A stretch of DNA of 64,000 bases from Cephalotus follicularis (lineage: Eukaryota; Streptophyta; Magnoliopsida; Oxalidales; Cephalotaceae): contig BDDD01002673.1 in NCBI GenBank assembly GCA_001972305.1, forward strand, positions 62,001 through 126,000. Direction: 5' to 3'. Of this stretch, positions 34,623 through 48,404 are shown piece after piece; positions within the stretch are counted from its first letter, which is position 1, and every line of letters starts with the position of its first letter. The notes below the pieces were generated by a model. That model ran no database searches, was not told the DNA's origin, and saw nothing but the letters and a program-made list of their open reading frames with translations. Made by a program: the position numbers and the translations under genes.

Positions 34623-37259
34623 TAACAGGACCCGTTCCCGCTCCACCCCTGGGAGGAACCCTACCGGGGAGGGCACACCTGCCAATGACCCTCCAAACCA
34701 AAAACTACCTGAGAAGACCAACCTAGAAAACGCTAGGGGTCCATTACGCAAAGGCCCAATGAGGAAGCCAGGGCAGAGATGCGTAACAACCTGGGGTTAA
34801 AAGAACAAAGGACCTAAAGAAACTACCAAGGAAACCAAACGCCCCGTTTCAATTAATTCCGAGGACACCCTACACGTGGACGCTCAAAAAACACCAAGGT
34901 TTGCTAATACGCCCGAGGAACCCAAAACACTATGTTCCTCACCTCGGCAAACAACACCTCAAGCACTCAGGCCTCAACGGGATCTATATGTCAGAGGACT
35001 CGCGCAAAAGCCCGGGAACACACCCAACATCCAGAGACACACGAATGCCCGAGGACCCACTAACGCCCAAGGACACACGTTGAAACAAGGTTCCTTGCAA
35101 CCCTCGCATCCGAAGACTACCAACTAACCTAGTGGTATGGCATCTACCTCCCTAGGACCAAGAACATGTCCGGGCAACGACAGAGATGGTCTGACTTCCT
35201 GCCGAGAAAGCTTGTCGTGCACCAAGATCTATCCTAAGGTCGATCCAACGCCCGACCACACACCTCAACGTAAACACTCAGCCTTGCCTCGGCTTAGGAG
35301 CTCGGAACTAAGGTCAACACCACTTATTCCTCAAACATCACCAACGAAACAAAAGCCGAGTAGAACATAACATTTCATAAATCGTACAAAAAAATGATCA
35401 TACATCAATATCTATCAAGGGTTTATGCATCAAATGTTTTACAAAAACATCAATCTAAACCCAAAAGAATGTCCCCAATGCATGAAGGAAGGGCCAGCCG
35501 AGAAGGCCATGGGAAACTCATGCTCCGTGGTCTACCTCGCAAAATCCTTACAGTGTGGTCTGACGAGGAGAAACTTCACCTGCTCCTCAACAGCAAAAAC
35601 AACATGGGAAGGGGTTAGTCCAAAGACTAGTGAGAGGGGAAAGAAAGCATTCCTTAGGCGCCAGACGAACACTAGACTCCGAGAACAAAAGGCTATGCCC
35701 CGAGTGGGCAAATACACCACCACGGCTCAACCGCCCGAGGATACTTGACAAGAAAATCAACAGACTACTTGGAGTATAAAATATAGCAAAAGAATATAGA
35801 TATATATAAACTCAATAATGCTAAAAATAAGAACAAGAGAGACAAAATAAGGTAAAGTGTCCAAACCAAATTTCCTGAGGACCCAACAAAGGAACTTAGA
35901 CTCCAGGGATCAATTGATCAGAGGAATACTGGTACCTGCCATGTTACCCAAGTCACCTCGGCACAATCACCTTGGCCATATCAAATACATCTGCTGGCGC
36001 CGAATTTCAAGGCAGCAATCTTATACAATCCACCAAACAGGATTGGAGATGAAGATCATAGGCTTACAGGAGGTGCCGCAACTGTCATATACCGGTACAG
36101 AGGCCTGTGGGGAAGAGGAGTGGATCCTGGGCTGCACTCACACTCCATTATAGACAATAGAAGTGAGCATATCAAGGAAGAGGAACCCAGGGGTAGTCAC
36201 ACTTATAGCGCACCATAGACCAATGCCACTGCAGTTGTGAGAGGAGAATTCACGCTTGCTCGCCCTCACCATGTCGTGCTCGTCCATCACAATATCCTCA
36301 ATACCGAGCATCTAGAATCCAACAACATATGGTATCAAAAAAGGTTATGACATATATATAAACAGGATATAACCAAGGGAAAACACATCCAAGAACTTCA
36401 AGAACACCAGCTCGAAAATCCATATCAACTGAAATATGTCAAGACCAGAAAATGGAATAACTCCTAGAAATAAGACACCATGGAAAGGAATTATATCATA
36501 GGACACAAAATAAGCTTAGACTCTCAATTGTTCAAGGTAAAAGAAAGGAATGTCCCACTCGCCACTTAACCACACTCCTTCACACAACTTCCTATTGCTC
36601 TGGATCCACGCCCAGCTCCTCGGCTACAAGAACAACACAAACACCAACACACAGACTTAGCATAGTCTGTACGAAAACAGATCAAAACATGCATGAAGCC
36701 TAAATTCATGATCGTCTCCCTGGATAGTCGCCCTGACCATCCACATGCTCATCATACCACCATGGAATACCCAACGATCACCACCATCATCTTTGAGTCC
36801 ACCGAGAACAGGAGGTTTAGCACGTACCTTGCCAAACTAACAGAGGAAGGAAGATGAAGAAAGAATAGCTCACCTCGACGAACTCAAGGTCCAAGATCTT
36901 CAAGCCAAAACTCACCTTCACCACAGAAAACTTGAAAAGAAAGAAGAAGAAGCACAAAGAAAACATGCTTCTTTCAACTAACACACTTCTGGCACCAACA
37001 ACCGATACAACAACAGCTCCTTACTGATTGTACTGCTTGACGATAGTGTTGTGTGCTTGACAAGATGGGACACTGCAAATCCCTTACACTATCTGCCACA
37101 CCCACGTGCACACACACAAACTTCCAACGCGCGAAAGCCAACCAAAGCAAAAGAAAACCAAACAAAGCCAAAAACCAACAAGCCCAACACCAAACAAAAG
37201 AAAATTTCCAAGGCCCAAAACCAAAGACTCCAACACCAAAACGAACTTGGGTCGTCACA
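34623..37259 (-). mobile_element. Element B 5' LTR
   Basis: A 2,637-bp LTR matching 26864-29721, somewhat shorter than its partner. It ends against the ACCAG duplication at 37260. No coding content. Confidence 0.9.
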
Positions 37260-37264
37260 ACCAG

Positions 37265-37922
37265 TAGTTCCCCTTCATATCATACCACATCTTGGAGCTA
37301 CCCGGATGTACACTGTACTGTGATTTATGAGCTCATTGCGATAGCTCATCTCTTAAACTCTCATCATCCGGAACACATACTCTTCCTTGGAACCTCAATA
37401 TACCATCATAATGTATGGAGAAATCAGAGTCAGGATCTGATTCTAAATTCTCACGAATGTTCCATAATTTTGTGTCACCGAACTGAGCATTCTTGATGCT
37501 ATCAAGAAGTTCTGGTTGTGCTTTAAGACTTGCAATAAAAACACCTCTAGAAACCATGAAAGGCTTCCATCTCTGTCCTCCAATAGCTTCCACTGTGAGA
37601 CCATCACACCAGCAATCATTGCTTTGCCACTCAAGGCATCCGCAACAACATTCGCCTTCCCAGGGTGGTATTGAATATTACAGTTATAATCATTGAAGAA
37701 TTCAACCCACATTCTCTGTCTCATATTCAATTCCTTTTGAGAGAACAAGTATTTCAAACTTTTGTGATCGGTGAATATCTCGAATTGAGAACCGTAAAGA
37801 TAGTGTCTCCATTTCTGTAAAGCAAACACTATGGCCGCCAATTCAAGATCATGTACAGGATAGTTCTCCTCATACGGTTTAAACTTCCTTAATGCATAAG
37901 CAATTACTCGACCACGTTGCAT
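37265..37922 (-). pseudogene. Element A RNase H and integrase N-terminus (fossil)
   Basis: The stretch 37443-37922 has [40 protein letters not shown] and the tether [13 protein letters not shown]. The stretch 37333-37593 holds the start of integrase (ILRFQGRVCVPDDESLRDE). The gene is interrupted at 37264 by element B and continues at 26863. Its other breaks are not itemised. Confidence 0.85.
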
Positions 37923-38900
37923 GATAACACATCACAAACCTTTCCCAGAAGCAGCACTGTAAACAGTAAAGTCTTCATTACCCTCAGGTAATGCTAAAAC
38001 AGGAGCCAAAATCAACCGACTCTTCAGTTCCTGAAAACTCACTTCACAAGCACCGTCCCAATCGAAACTTGACTTCTTCTGAGTCAAACAAGTAGCCGGA
38101 GTAGCAATTTTAGAAAATCCTTCAATAAACCTTCGATAATAACTAGCCAATCCCAAGAACATACGAACTTCAGTAACGTTCTTCGATTGTGGCCAATTCA
38201 CAATACTCTCAATCTTTGAAGGATCCACCAATAACCCTTCACTAGAAACAATATGACCAAGGAAAGTCACACGATCTAGCCAAAATTCACACTTACTGAA
38301 TTTAGCAAATAATCGTTCCTTCCGTAGAGTCTGCAACACAATCCTTAAATGCTGCATATGTTCCTCAATCCTCCTCGAATATATCATAGTGTCATCTAAG
38401 AAGATCACAACAAACTGATCCAGATAGGGTTGAAATACTCGGTTCATTAAACACATGAATGCTGCATGAGCATTCATCAAGCCAAATGGCAATATCAAGA
38501 ATTCATAGTGTCCATATCTGGTTCAGAAAGCAGTCTTCTCGACATCGCCCTTACGAATTCTCAACTGATGATATCCTCTCCTCAAATCAAGTTTAGGGAA
38601 CACAGTTAAGCCTTGCAGTTGATCAAACAACTCCTCAATGTGTGCAAGAGGATATTTGTTATTCACAGTCACTTGATTCAATAGCCGATAATCGATGCAC
38701 AACCTCATTGATCCATCCTTCTTCTTTACGAATAATACCGGTGCTCCCCACGGTGATACACTCGGTCTGATAAATCCCTTGTCAAGATAATCTTGCAATT
38801 GAATCTTCAGCTCCTTCAATTCAGCAGGAGCCATTTTGTATGGATCTTTAGAAATAAGAGTTGTTCCTGGTATGAAGTCAATACTGAACTCCATATCTCT
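37923..38900 (-). pseudogene. Element A reverse transcriptase (fossil)
   Basis: The stretches 37932-38498 and 38523-39152 carry [65 protein letters not shown] (the catalytic LDD loop), [20 protein letters not shown] and [15 protein letters not shown]. Ty3-type RT. It is broken. Confidence 0.87.
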
Positions 38901-39484
38901 CTCCAGTGGAAATGAAACAAGATCTATTGGAAACACATCAGGAAATTCATAAACAACAGGAATCTGTTCCAGACTGGGCATACCTTTTGTTTCATCCACA
39001 ACATAGGACAAGTAACCTTCACACCCTTTCTCGAGATATTTATTCGCTCGAGCAAAAGATATAATCGGAGCAGAAATATTCTTCTCTCCCATGAACTGGA
39101 ATACAGTTCCACCTGACAGATAAAAAGTCACCACCTTATTGTAACAGTCCACCCAAGCTCGATGAACATAGAGCTAGTCCATCCCCAAGATAACATCGAA
39201 ATCTCGGATAGGCAGTACAATCAGATCCGCAAATAGCCGAACCTCAGCTATCGGAGCTCACAGTTATTCACTATTATATCAGTCAGTAAGCAGTCTCCAG
39301 TAGGAGTATTCACCTCCAGCAAATATGGCAAAAAAGAAGTCACACAATGCAAGTTGCAAACAAAATATGATGGAATGAATGAATATGTAGCTCCAGGATC
39401 AATTAAGACACAAGCTAATATGCCAGATATGAAAATGGTACCTCCTACAACAGATTTAGACTCTAGTATGTAATGTTTAGACAA
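38901..39484 (-). pseudogene. Element A aspartic protease and linker (fossil)
   Basis: The stretch 39248-39484 has ACVLIDPGATYSFIPSYF, the retroviral-type protease site region with the flap side following. Then comes [20 protein letters not shown] and the linker to RT ([11 protein letters not shown]). The protease cuts the polyprotein. It is broken. Confidence 0.78.
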
Positions 39485-40599
39485 ATATAGACTATAACTT
39501 TCACCACTCCTTTTCCAGTATCCCTTCGCGGTCGACCAGCCGCACCACTTCCACTAGCTCCAACACTTCCTTGTTGGGCTCTCACTGTCGGACAATCTTT
39601 TAGTTGATGCTCTTGAGAGCCACATCTCAAACACTTACCCATTTTCTTCCAACACACATGTTCATTATAGTTCCAAAGACCACAGAAACTACACCCTCCA
39701 GAACTCTGTTGGCTGCTTCGGTTAGGAGTTCCTGAATGAGAAGTATTTCATAGAGAACCTCATTGTCCCCTAGTGCAAGACTTCGATGATCCAACAGGAT
39801 TATAACTTCCATGCCCTTGTGAATAAACAGGTCTCGATTGAGAACCACGAGATCTCTCCATCCTTCGTTCATTAGCATCAGCCTCCAGAGTTTTTGTTTT
39901 CTCAGTAACATGCACAAAAGAATTCAATTGCAGTACCACCAGTTTAGATATGATATCTGGTCTCAAGCCTTTCAAGAACCTTCTGATTTTCCTGGATTCA
40001 CCCTCCACTAGATAGGACGTGTGCCTTCCCTGCTCAATGAATGTGGTCTGGTATTGAGCTACCGTCATATCTCCCTGGTGTAACTCCATAAGTTCGGTCT
40101 CCCTCCTATCACACTCCATCTGTGGAACATAAACTTCAAAGAACTCGGACTGAAATCGGACCTATCAAGATTAAGAGATTTCCTTTTGCTTCTATCATCT
40201 CCCACAAATGGGTAGCTTCTCCCCATAAGTGGTAAACTGCAAAGTTCAGCTTTTGTTCATCAGTATACTCAAGAGCAGCAAATATCTTCTCCATATCCTT
40301 CATCCATTGGTCCGCTACAGTGGCATCAAATTCACCCTTGAACATCGAAGGATTCTGCCTTATGAATCTCTCCATATTTCTCCCAAATCCACCAGCATGA
40401 TAAACTTCAGGAGCATACTGATATGCTTGATTAGCTTCTACAGATGCCGCAATTACGCCATATTCGTCGAATTGGCTTGCATCTGTTCTTGGAAAAGATC
40501 AGCCATGCGAACCAAAGCACTCCTCTCCTCATTCACTTGCGGGGCATTTGCTCCTTTGTCGGCTCTAGGGCTTCCACGTCTCCCTGTTCGGCGATCCAT
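39485..40599 (-). pseudogene. Element A gag (fossil)
   Basis: The start at 40599 gives MDRRTGRRGSPRADKG. Middle parts are in 40136-40375 (FKGEFDATVADQWMKDMEKI) and 39760-40119 (MTVAQYQTTFIEQGRH, RRFLKGLRPDI), typical of the plant retrotransposon gag domain. A zinc knuckle CLRCGSQEHQLKDC lies near 39590-39635. It is broken in a few places. Confidence 0.85.
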
Positions 40600-40695
40600 T
40601 ATGTTTCCTATAAGGAAAGTGATGTTAATCACAAGGAAACAATTCACTTATTTGCTGAGGATAGTATCCCATCGATAGCTTATAATTAAATATAA

Positions 40696-40707
40696 GCTCT
40701 GATACCA
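40696..40707 (-). other. Primer-binding site of element A
   Basis: The minus strand reads TGGTATCAGAGC, matching initiator-Met tRNA, a few bases inside the 5' LTR (which starts at 40712). Confidence 0.9.
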
Positions 40708-40711
40708 TGCT

Positions 40712-41121
40712 TGTCACACCCATATCCTATTTAACACATGGTTAACATTTAATGTAGCATTTACCAATAATTGAAAATTCCTAATATTGCGGAATCAATT
40801 AAATATACTGGATTATGTAGAATAGCATACACATGTAGCCATACTACATGCTTAAGCGCTATACTGTAAAGAGTTATATCATACATGTTGGAAATGTAAC
40901 TGTAGCATAATAGGGTAATACTTATTACAGATAACAACCTTAAACAAAACCTTCACCGTGAAACTTCAGCAGCAAGTCTCCACTTTCCTTCGTTCATCTG
41001 CAATTGTAGGTATTAGCCTTTGTCCTCACTCGGATAAGTAGGAATTATGCATGAAGATGAATATATACATGTAATCATGCATGATAGTTTATATTTTAAA
41101 ACAGTATATCTATATATCTAT

Positions 41122-41152
<31 letters not shown>

Positions 41153-43142
41153 TAAGCAACCATGCCAATTGCTACAAACAGTCAGACATCAAGAATACCA
41201 CAAAGGGTACAATCAATCGGTCCAGTTGTCCGAAGACCAGTAGTGGGTGTGATCTGTCGCTTCCTCCTAGCCCTAACGATGCACCACCTAACTACCACCA
41301 TACACTCCGATGATGATAGAAAAGGTAAACATTATTGACGGCACTTAGCGGGCAATTAACAGTCATGATCTGAATTGCAGATAAGTTTGGTGCATAACCT
41401 CTAGACAACTCCTGGCACCTAGGTCCACCACTATAGTCTGTGATACACTCCGATCACAAGACCAACAGAACTATCAATCACAGTCAATACAGTACAATAC
41501 AGTAATTACATATATAATGTAATATAAAAGTAGTTCTCTTTTGAGAAAACAGTAAAACAGTTCAGTAGGTGTCCATTTTGAGGAAACAGTAACAGTACAG
41601 TAGTAGTAACTGTGGTTCTCCGTACAGAAAACAGTAGTTTAAAACAGTTAATTGTGCATATAGTACTTTTGCTGGAAATCCTTGGAATCCCTTTAAAACG
41701 GTAGTATTTATACAAAATACTTTGATAGATAGCATATATCTATAACAATGAACAAGATACAATTTCAAAACAGTACGATTAGTAGCAATTAATGACTTCA
41801 ACAGTGAATAAATAGTATGATCAATATCAATTTATGTGAATCAACCAGTGGATGTATAAGTCATTCAATTCCTGTAATTTGATTACACATAGCAAGATTG
41901 ATTGTTGGAATCATCCCTTATGGAAACCAGTGTAATCAGGAGAATTTAACACGAAACAGGCACTTAAGTGTCGATAGTTTCTTGCAAAGCGTCGACAGTT
42001 TCTTCCCTAAGCGTCGATAGTGTTGTCACTCTTAAGCGTCGACGAATTTTACCTTAAGTGTCGACAATTGCACCTTAAGCGTCGACAATCATTCATTAAG
42101 CGTCGACGGTTTATGGCGTTCATGCAATTCCATAAGAACAGAGCATGCATATTTCACACTTCAATTCAATTCCACAACACATGCAATCATATATAACCCA
42201 CCATAACACAATATACATGCTATATTTTCAAAATCATGTCATAAACCCTACCTCAATTCGCTATCCCAGAATCAATTGATTGATTCTTCTCTTTATAGTT
42301 CAATATCCCTTCAATTTCAATTCAATCTTCAATTTCTAGAATTTAATCTATGTTTGCATGCTAACAGTACATATAATATGAAAATCAGGATGTATATGTG
42401 AACCGAATAACTATGACAATAACTAAATTCAAGAACATAAACTTACCAATTTAAATCCAAGTTTCAAGTTCAACTTTGAACTTAATCCTTTAACCATAAA
42501 ATTCCTAGTTTACTCCAGATTAATTCCTCTCTTCTCAAATATTTTTAACACTCCACTCAGCTCATAAACGTAGCTAATATAGGGAATTCATTATCTCAGT
42601 GACTCATCAATTCTCTAACTCCAACCATCAACGTTTTCTCTTTTCTCTCACTCCCTGTTTTCTATCAACTTTTGTCTTTCTTTCTTCTGTTTTCTAGGTT
42701 GCATGTGGAAGAAGACACACCCAAGACACTAATCCTTCCTTAACCATCTGTTGGTGACACATTTTCTAAGGCTTGACACGTCTCCATAACACCTGTCCAT
42801 TTTAAAATGTCAGACATGCCACCACTCATTTTTAATATCATACAACAGACACATGTCTGCATGCAAAGCGTCGTCGGTTTTTATCTTGGCGTCGACGGTT
42901 AAGCACAAAACTTCGATGCTTGTCTCTTTGGCATCTGCGGTTTGGCGCCAAATTCGGTTTTTAAGTTTCTTTCAACATAACTTCCCATTTTATTCAATTT
43001 AGTCCAATTTCCATTCAATTGAGCCCTCAATTTAACTCAATAACCACAATTCACATAATAAATGGAAATTTAATTTCAATTTAATGTATAATTTATTCAT
43101 CAATCATATAATATACATTAATTAAAATTTGCGATTATTACA
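40712..43142 (-). mobile_element. Element A 5' LTR
   Basis: A 2,431-bp LTR matching 23253-25651. It carries a TA/TC microsatellite at 41105-41154 and the CGTCGAC-type cluster at 41965-42115, with further sites near 42865-42960. It ends TTATTACA against the GCCGT of the split E LTR. Confidence 0.9.
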
Positions 43143-44225
43143 GCCGTTCACCGGAGCCACTACCGGATTCCCGCCAACATGCTAGAGGTCTGACCAAGAC
43201 GCTATCGGACTCCAGATGCATCGATCTACCCATTGCAGGCGCACAATCGGTGGCAAGTGCCACGGACTGCCCAGGCACAGCTGGCAGCGCCGGAGACTCG
43301 CTGAGTTGGACTCGGCGATTCTATTCAATGCGCATTGGATCGGCCATGCCATCACCAGTCACCAAAACTCCCGATCTTCACGTTGTGACCCAAGATCCGT
43401 CGTGACTCGGCCCGGAACGCCAAGTCACAGCGAACAATGAGTCAAGTCAACAAAGTTGACTTACTGTTCAAAATCCGACAATAAACTAACATAAATTGCC
43501 TAATCTAGTATCAAAGTAGATAGAGCCGATGATTGGCTCCACTTGCTGTGATAACAGGTGGTGGAAAGAGTGGCGGACGGTGGGTGACGCAAAATCATCA
43601 CGGTAAAACGAAGAGAGAAAAGAAAGAGAAAATAGGGGGGAGAGAGAGAGAGAGAGAGAGAAGAGACGTACCGTGGATGAGAGCCTGACTCTTTTTACTG
43701 CCACCGACGCCATCGCAGATCTTCTCTAGCTGAAAATGCACCTGCTGAGTGCAAAGCACACATTGAGTGCTTTTTCCAGCTTTTGGCGCTACCCGGCGCA
43801 TTTGGCGTGTAATGCCAATTAAAAAGACAAAGCCCCATTGTTTTGTCTTTTTCTTTTTTCTTTTATTTAATATGTTTCTCTCTTTGTTTAATTATTTGCC
43901 CCGGATAAAGTATCTTAAATATACTCCCACTTTGGCTTCTCTTTAATATATCAATAAGACAATACAATGGTAAAAAAAAACCACTAATGTAAAATTAATA
44001 TATACTAGTTATAAACTAGATTTTCCACCAAGTTAGCTTGTGTGTAGCATGCGACACTTTTCCAATAATCAGTGGGGCCCAAAAGCCCGGTTGGATTCCG
44101 ATACGACTATTAGAATAACCCCAGTATGATTTCCAATCATCCCCTGGATCCTTGTACACCATGTCTATCATCCGTTAACCGGTTAACCATTACTTTATCT
44201 AGCCACCTCGTGGCATGCAGTGACA
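43143..44225 (-). mobile_element. Element E 3' LTR, inner part
   Basis: It is the continuation of the LTR interrupted at 23252. It matches 52170-53280, including the GA microsatellite (43640-43662 versus 52663-52690) and the AAAGCCCGGTTGGATTC region near 44090. It ends GTGACA at 44225 next to a purine-rich strand (minus GGGAGG) that fits a polypurine tract. Confidence 0.88.
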
Positions 44226-47000
44226 CCCCTACTCCAAAAACCTCCCACTTGGCCCTCAAGCCATGAAGACCTACAGCCTAAGCCCATCGCACTTCCGCTG
44301 TCACTCGAGTACTTTTATGCTCATGGTTTTTGGTCATTGGGTTTGCCAAAAATTTGCTATAATCGTAAATCTTTCTAATATAACGTTTCCTCTGAATATG
44401 ATCGTATTAAGCATATAATCTAAAGTTACCGTCGCTTTATAAGTCTAGAGCGGATATGAGAACTGGGTTCCATAGCCTGTGCAAAGGCCCCCCATCGTTG
44501 TTACTGTACACAAATGGAACTACATGAAGTTTCGCAATGAACTTCCGCATCCAAACAACTAGTTTTCGGTATCATAGGTTACAACATACTCTTATTTGGT
44601 GGTTGAGTCTACAGTATCCAACTGTTATAAACTCCTCCAACTCACACAACACCTTCGTTCAATATAATCACATATCCTGATACCGTCTTGTGATCATTCA
44701 TATCACAGTTGAAACTAGAGAAAAAAATAATTCTTAGATTTCAATTCACTATCTTCTCCATATGAAGAAAAGAAATCCTGAGTCACTCTCAGATCTCTTT
44801 GACAATTTCCTAGTGCCTTTAAAGGGATTGGACTGATAATCGACTAGCCAGACCCTTAGGCTTAGGCTATGTCAGGCCTAGTACAAAGTATGATATATCA
44901 TGATGCAACCTATAGCCGAAGCGTAAGATATCTCATTCATGCGACATTCTCCTAGATGTCTATGAAGACATCCTCTTGAAAGGATGAATTCCTTGGCTAA
45001 TTGGCAGTAAGCCAAACATGGAATACAAAAGACCATACCATTTTTAGCAACTTGCTGATATACTAGCTTTGGGAAAGTCTGAACAACCTACTTGATGTAT
45101 CTCTTTAGATCTTCATTCCCAAAATGTAGGAGGTCTCTCCCAAATCCTTTTGGAGAAGTTCTTGGTTAATTGTAATATAATGTACCTACATCATTCTCAA
45201 TGTGTGGTATGTCTTCTAAGTACAGTGCAAAGAAAGTGATTTCTGGGATATCCTATTTCTGGTAGACATAAAGCATAGCATCATTTTGATGAAATCAAAA
45301 CAAATTTTTCAGCTACGGGATGCTTGCTTAAGGTCATACATAGACCTTAGGAGTTTTCACACTCTGTGCTAATGCTCCTTGGGTTTGGGACATGTGAATT
45401 TCCACTTCAAGATAGTTCTTCAACGAAGGCCATCTTGACATATTTTTACCATTGCTCATAATCACGATGAGCAGAAATAGCATGCATTATCCGAATGGAC
45501 TTAAGCATTCCAATTTATGAGATAGTTTTGGTATAGTCGACCTATTGCCTTAGTTTATACCCTTTCTCAATCAATCATGCTTTAAGGGTGTCAACCTTTT
45601 CCATTAACACCTATCTTCTCCTTGAATATTTATATTCAACCATTGGGCAACCTACACATGGGAGCATTAAACAAGTTCGACACTTGATTGGAGTATATGG
45701 AGTCCACTTCAGATTTCATGACTCTCAGCCATGCTGTGGAATCAGTGTTCTTCACTATTTCCTTGTAGCTGACAAGCTCGTCATCTTTGATGACTTTAGG
45801 TTTATCAGTGCCTTCCATGAGAAAACTATATTTCTCAGGCGCTGTTGAAACCTTGCCTGAACTCCTTTCACGAGGAGTGTTTTATTGAGATTTCATCTCA
45901 AGATGGTATCCTTTCCCAATCATGTCTTTAAAGGGTTCAACCTCTAATTCCTTATTGTCCTGTGGGCTTTCACCTGGTAGTAACTCTCTTAGTTAGACCT
46001 TACTCCCACCGCTTCCTGTAAGCAGGTATTCCATCTCTAGGAATTTTGCAGTACGCGAAACAAATACCATTTGTTTTCTATGATGGTTGAAATGAAATCC
46101 TGACCACTTCTTAGGATATCCCACAAACCAGCAATGATCTGGTCGCACCTCCAGCTTAGAAGGTTTCCACCTTCTTACATAAGTTTGACAACCATTAACC
46201 CTCTTGGTTTAGGTTGGGTTTCCTCCAATTCAGTATCTTGTAACATATGGAGGGGGCTGATTTCATAGGAATCCAGATTAGGATGTACGTTGCCAACTGC
46301 AGCGCATAACCCCATAAGGAGATAGGAAGATGACATGTTCACTAATGACTTTTTTGCATCTATACTTTATATCTAAATCCCTTAACACTTTCAAAGGATT
46401 CAGATTTATGTTTCACTCGAAACACTTATCGAAACCGTGATGAGTCACCGGTGAAGGTAATGAAGTAGTGAAAACCTACCCTTGCATTCTCTAACATTAT
46501 ATTACATATGTCAGTATGAACAAAACACATTATGTCCACTACCTTATCTTCGTCCTCGGAGAAAAGAGATTTGGTCATTTCACCAATCAAACATGGTGTA
46601 CACATTGGAAGGGACTCTCGTCCTGGATGTCCTGAAGTCCATCCTTAACCGAATGTGTTAAACTAGCCCTGCTAGTATGACCTAATCAATAATGCATAAA
46701 ATTTTTGAAGGGTTTATATCACATGTCTCTCGGAGACTTTTATTAGTAATTCCTTGTACAATAGCTGGTGCTATTGTTTGATTAGTATTTAAAACTTTAA
46801 AACCCATTATCTAGATAATCAGTTCCGACTGATACATAACCAGAACATAATAGCGAATATCCACATGTAATAAATAAAAAGCTCTCAGCTTTACAAAATG
46901 TACATTGGATATGCTAATCATAGTTTTAGAACAAAAGTTCTTTACAATGTTAACAAGGATTAAGTCTATATACAAAAGCCACATGGCTATTTTTATACAA
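44226..47000 (-). pseudogene. Copia element E integrase and RT region (fossil)
   Basis: The minus-strand stretch 45636-45818 has AWLRVMKSEVDSIYSNQVSN, the copia RT start. RT continues to lower coordinates and reaches the region before RNase H near 44850-45060, which matches 22620-22928 of F. Integrase pieces with the CEPC-type motif lie around 46400-46740, in the same order as in F. It is decayed with many breaks. Confidence 0.72.
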
Positions 47001-47770
47001 ATCAAAATTTCCTACAACACCAGTGTAGATCCCCGATCTTCAAGTCATAGGTCCATTGCATCCACAGCTCCCAGCTGCCTAGCTTCTCTTATCTAATGAA
47101 AAGTGTTACAAGTGTTAGTCTCACAACCTGAGTCCTATACCCAAGTTGAACTTAAATTGTAAGCTAGATGGAATATAAAAAATATGAAGGTACCTGACCA
47201 CGAGGTACCATCTGCAATGGAAGCAAGGAATTGCTTGCAATTTCTCTTCCAGTGCCTTGGCTTTCCACAAAAGAAGAAGGCTTTCACCTTTGTAAACTAT
47301 TTAATCCTTTTCTGAATGGCATCCCCAACCACGTGTAGTGGTTCCTTTTCTTTCCTCCTTATGGATGCCTTGCCCTTGGAATTGGATCTCCTTGATCCAC
47401 CCCACTTAGAGGTTGTTCCAGAAGAAGGAATAGGTATCACAGATCGATTTGACCCAGCATGGTCTAAATATACCTTAACAGTCCCCGACTATGTGCCAAA
47501 CAACTACTCGAGCTGTATTAACATGGCACGCAAGGTCTGTGAAGACATACATAGCGTTTGGCAATATGGCCTCATGTCAATAATCGCCATGTATCAGACT
47601 CTATGATCGTCGTCCCACCATTGAGCCATCTTGGCCTTTTGATGGTCAGATTCAATGATCCCTAAAGTGGGGTTTGTCTCAGCATAACATGAGCAATGCT
47701 CATGCTCGTGAGTACCATACGTAAAATTCTTGACCATTCTATAAAACATGGATTTTGTAGCTAGAGAAAA
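47001..47770 (-). pseudogene. Copia element E gag (fossil)
   Basis: A zinc-knuckle region with CGKPRHWKRNCKQFLA lies at about 47225-47285, and upstream gag matches F 19790-20310 in reverse. The start near 47760-47820 is uncertain. It is broken. Confidence 0.65.
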
Positions 47771-48404
47771 TATTAATCATGCCATATTATAGTGTTGTCT
47801 GCCATTTGAGTATGTAGAATATGTTATCTAGCAAATCTATTAAAAGAAACAAGAGAGTAAATTAGCAGATTATTCAATTTTATGTTATAACCATAACCCT
47901 TGGTTTTTAGAAGTTATGGCTCATCCCACTATTCTAATCGTATCCCACACCTCCAATGTGGAATTCGGGAAGCCCCGCTTCCTAGTGGGGATCGTAATCT
48001 ATCCCGCCTATTGTAGCCTCAGCTAGGGCATGACAAACCACAATATCAAAACAGTTAGACATAAATGTCTTATTTGCATTAGGGCCTCGCCCTTAAAATG
48101 CAAGGTCCGATACAAGATTCGGCCAGCCAGCCCATATAATCCACTACTGGGCTGTGCTAATAATATGGTCTCGGTATAAGTCCTAATCCACAATCCCTCA
48201 AAGAAATGAACTAGTTTTGATATCCACTAGGGAGCTAGTCAGAACATCAAAACTTAGTTATTTCCTTCCAGTGCACCTCACACTAAAATTTCAAAGAAAT
48301 GGTCATATGGGGGACCTCAGCTGGGCTGTGCTATCCCCAGTATATCCATACTAATAAACGAAGGCATGGAAGGCCAAAGGTTGAGCACCCAAAAGTGCAC
48401 ATAA

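Larger units (their letters stand above)
26864..37259 (-). mobile_element. Ty3/gypsy element B, broken, inserted in A integrase
   Basis: A perfect ACCAG duplication lies at 26859-26863 and 37260-37264. The LTRs (26864-29721 and 34623-37259) start TGTGACGACCC on the minus strand and end CCTGTTA, so the termini are TG...TA rather than TG...CA. The interior (29722-34622) has a polypurine tract, all pol domains, gag and PBS. The element looks structurally complete but is broken in several places. The LTRs differ in length by about 220 bp and in roughly 10% of the bases I compared. Confidence 0.93.
23253..43142 (-). mobile_element. Ty3/gypsy element A, broken, with nested element B
   Basis: The two LTRs (23253-25651 and 40712-43142) start TGTCA and end TTATTACA. 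The site duplication is ACCGT (23248-23252) versus GCCGT (43143-43147), one base different. The interior on the minus strand has a PBS, gag with zinc knuckle, protease, RT, RNase H, integrase and polypurine tract. Element B lies in the integrase. Without B the element is about 9.5 kb and has all its parts, but it is broken in several places. LTR stretches I compared differ at about 8-15% of sites, consistent with a few million years. Confidence 0.92.

Noticed and set aside
46905-47606. Plus-strand open frames over the E gag
   Set aside because: They are antisense shadows of copia gag, including its zinc-knuckle region.
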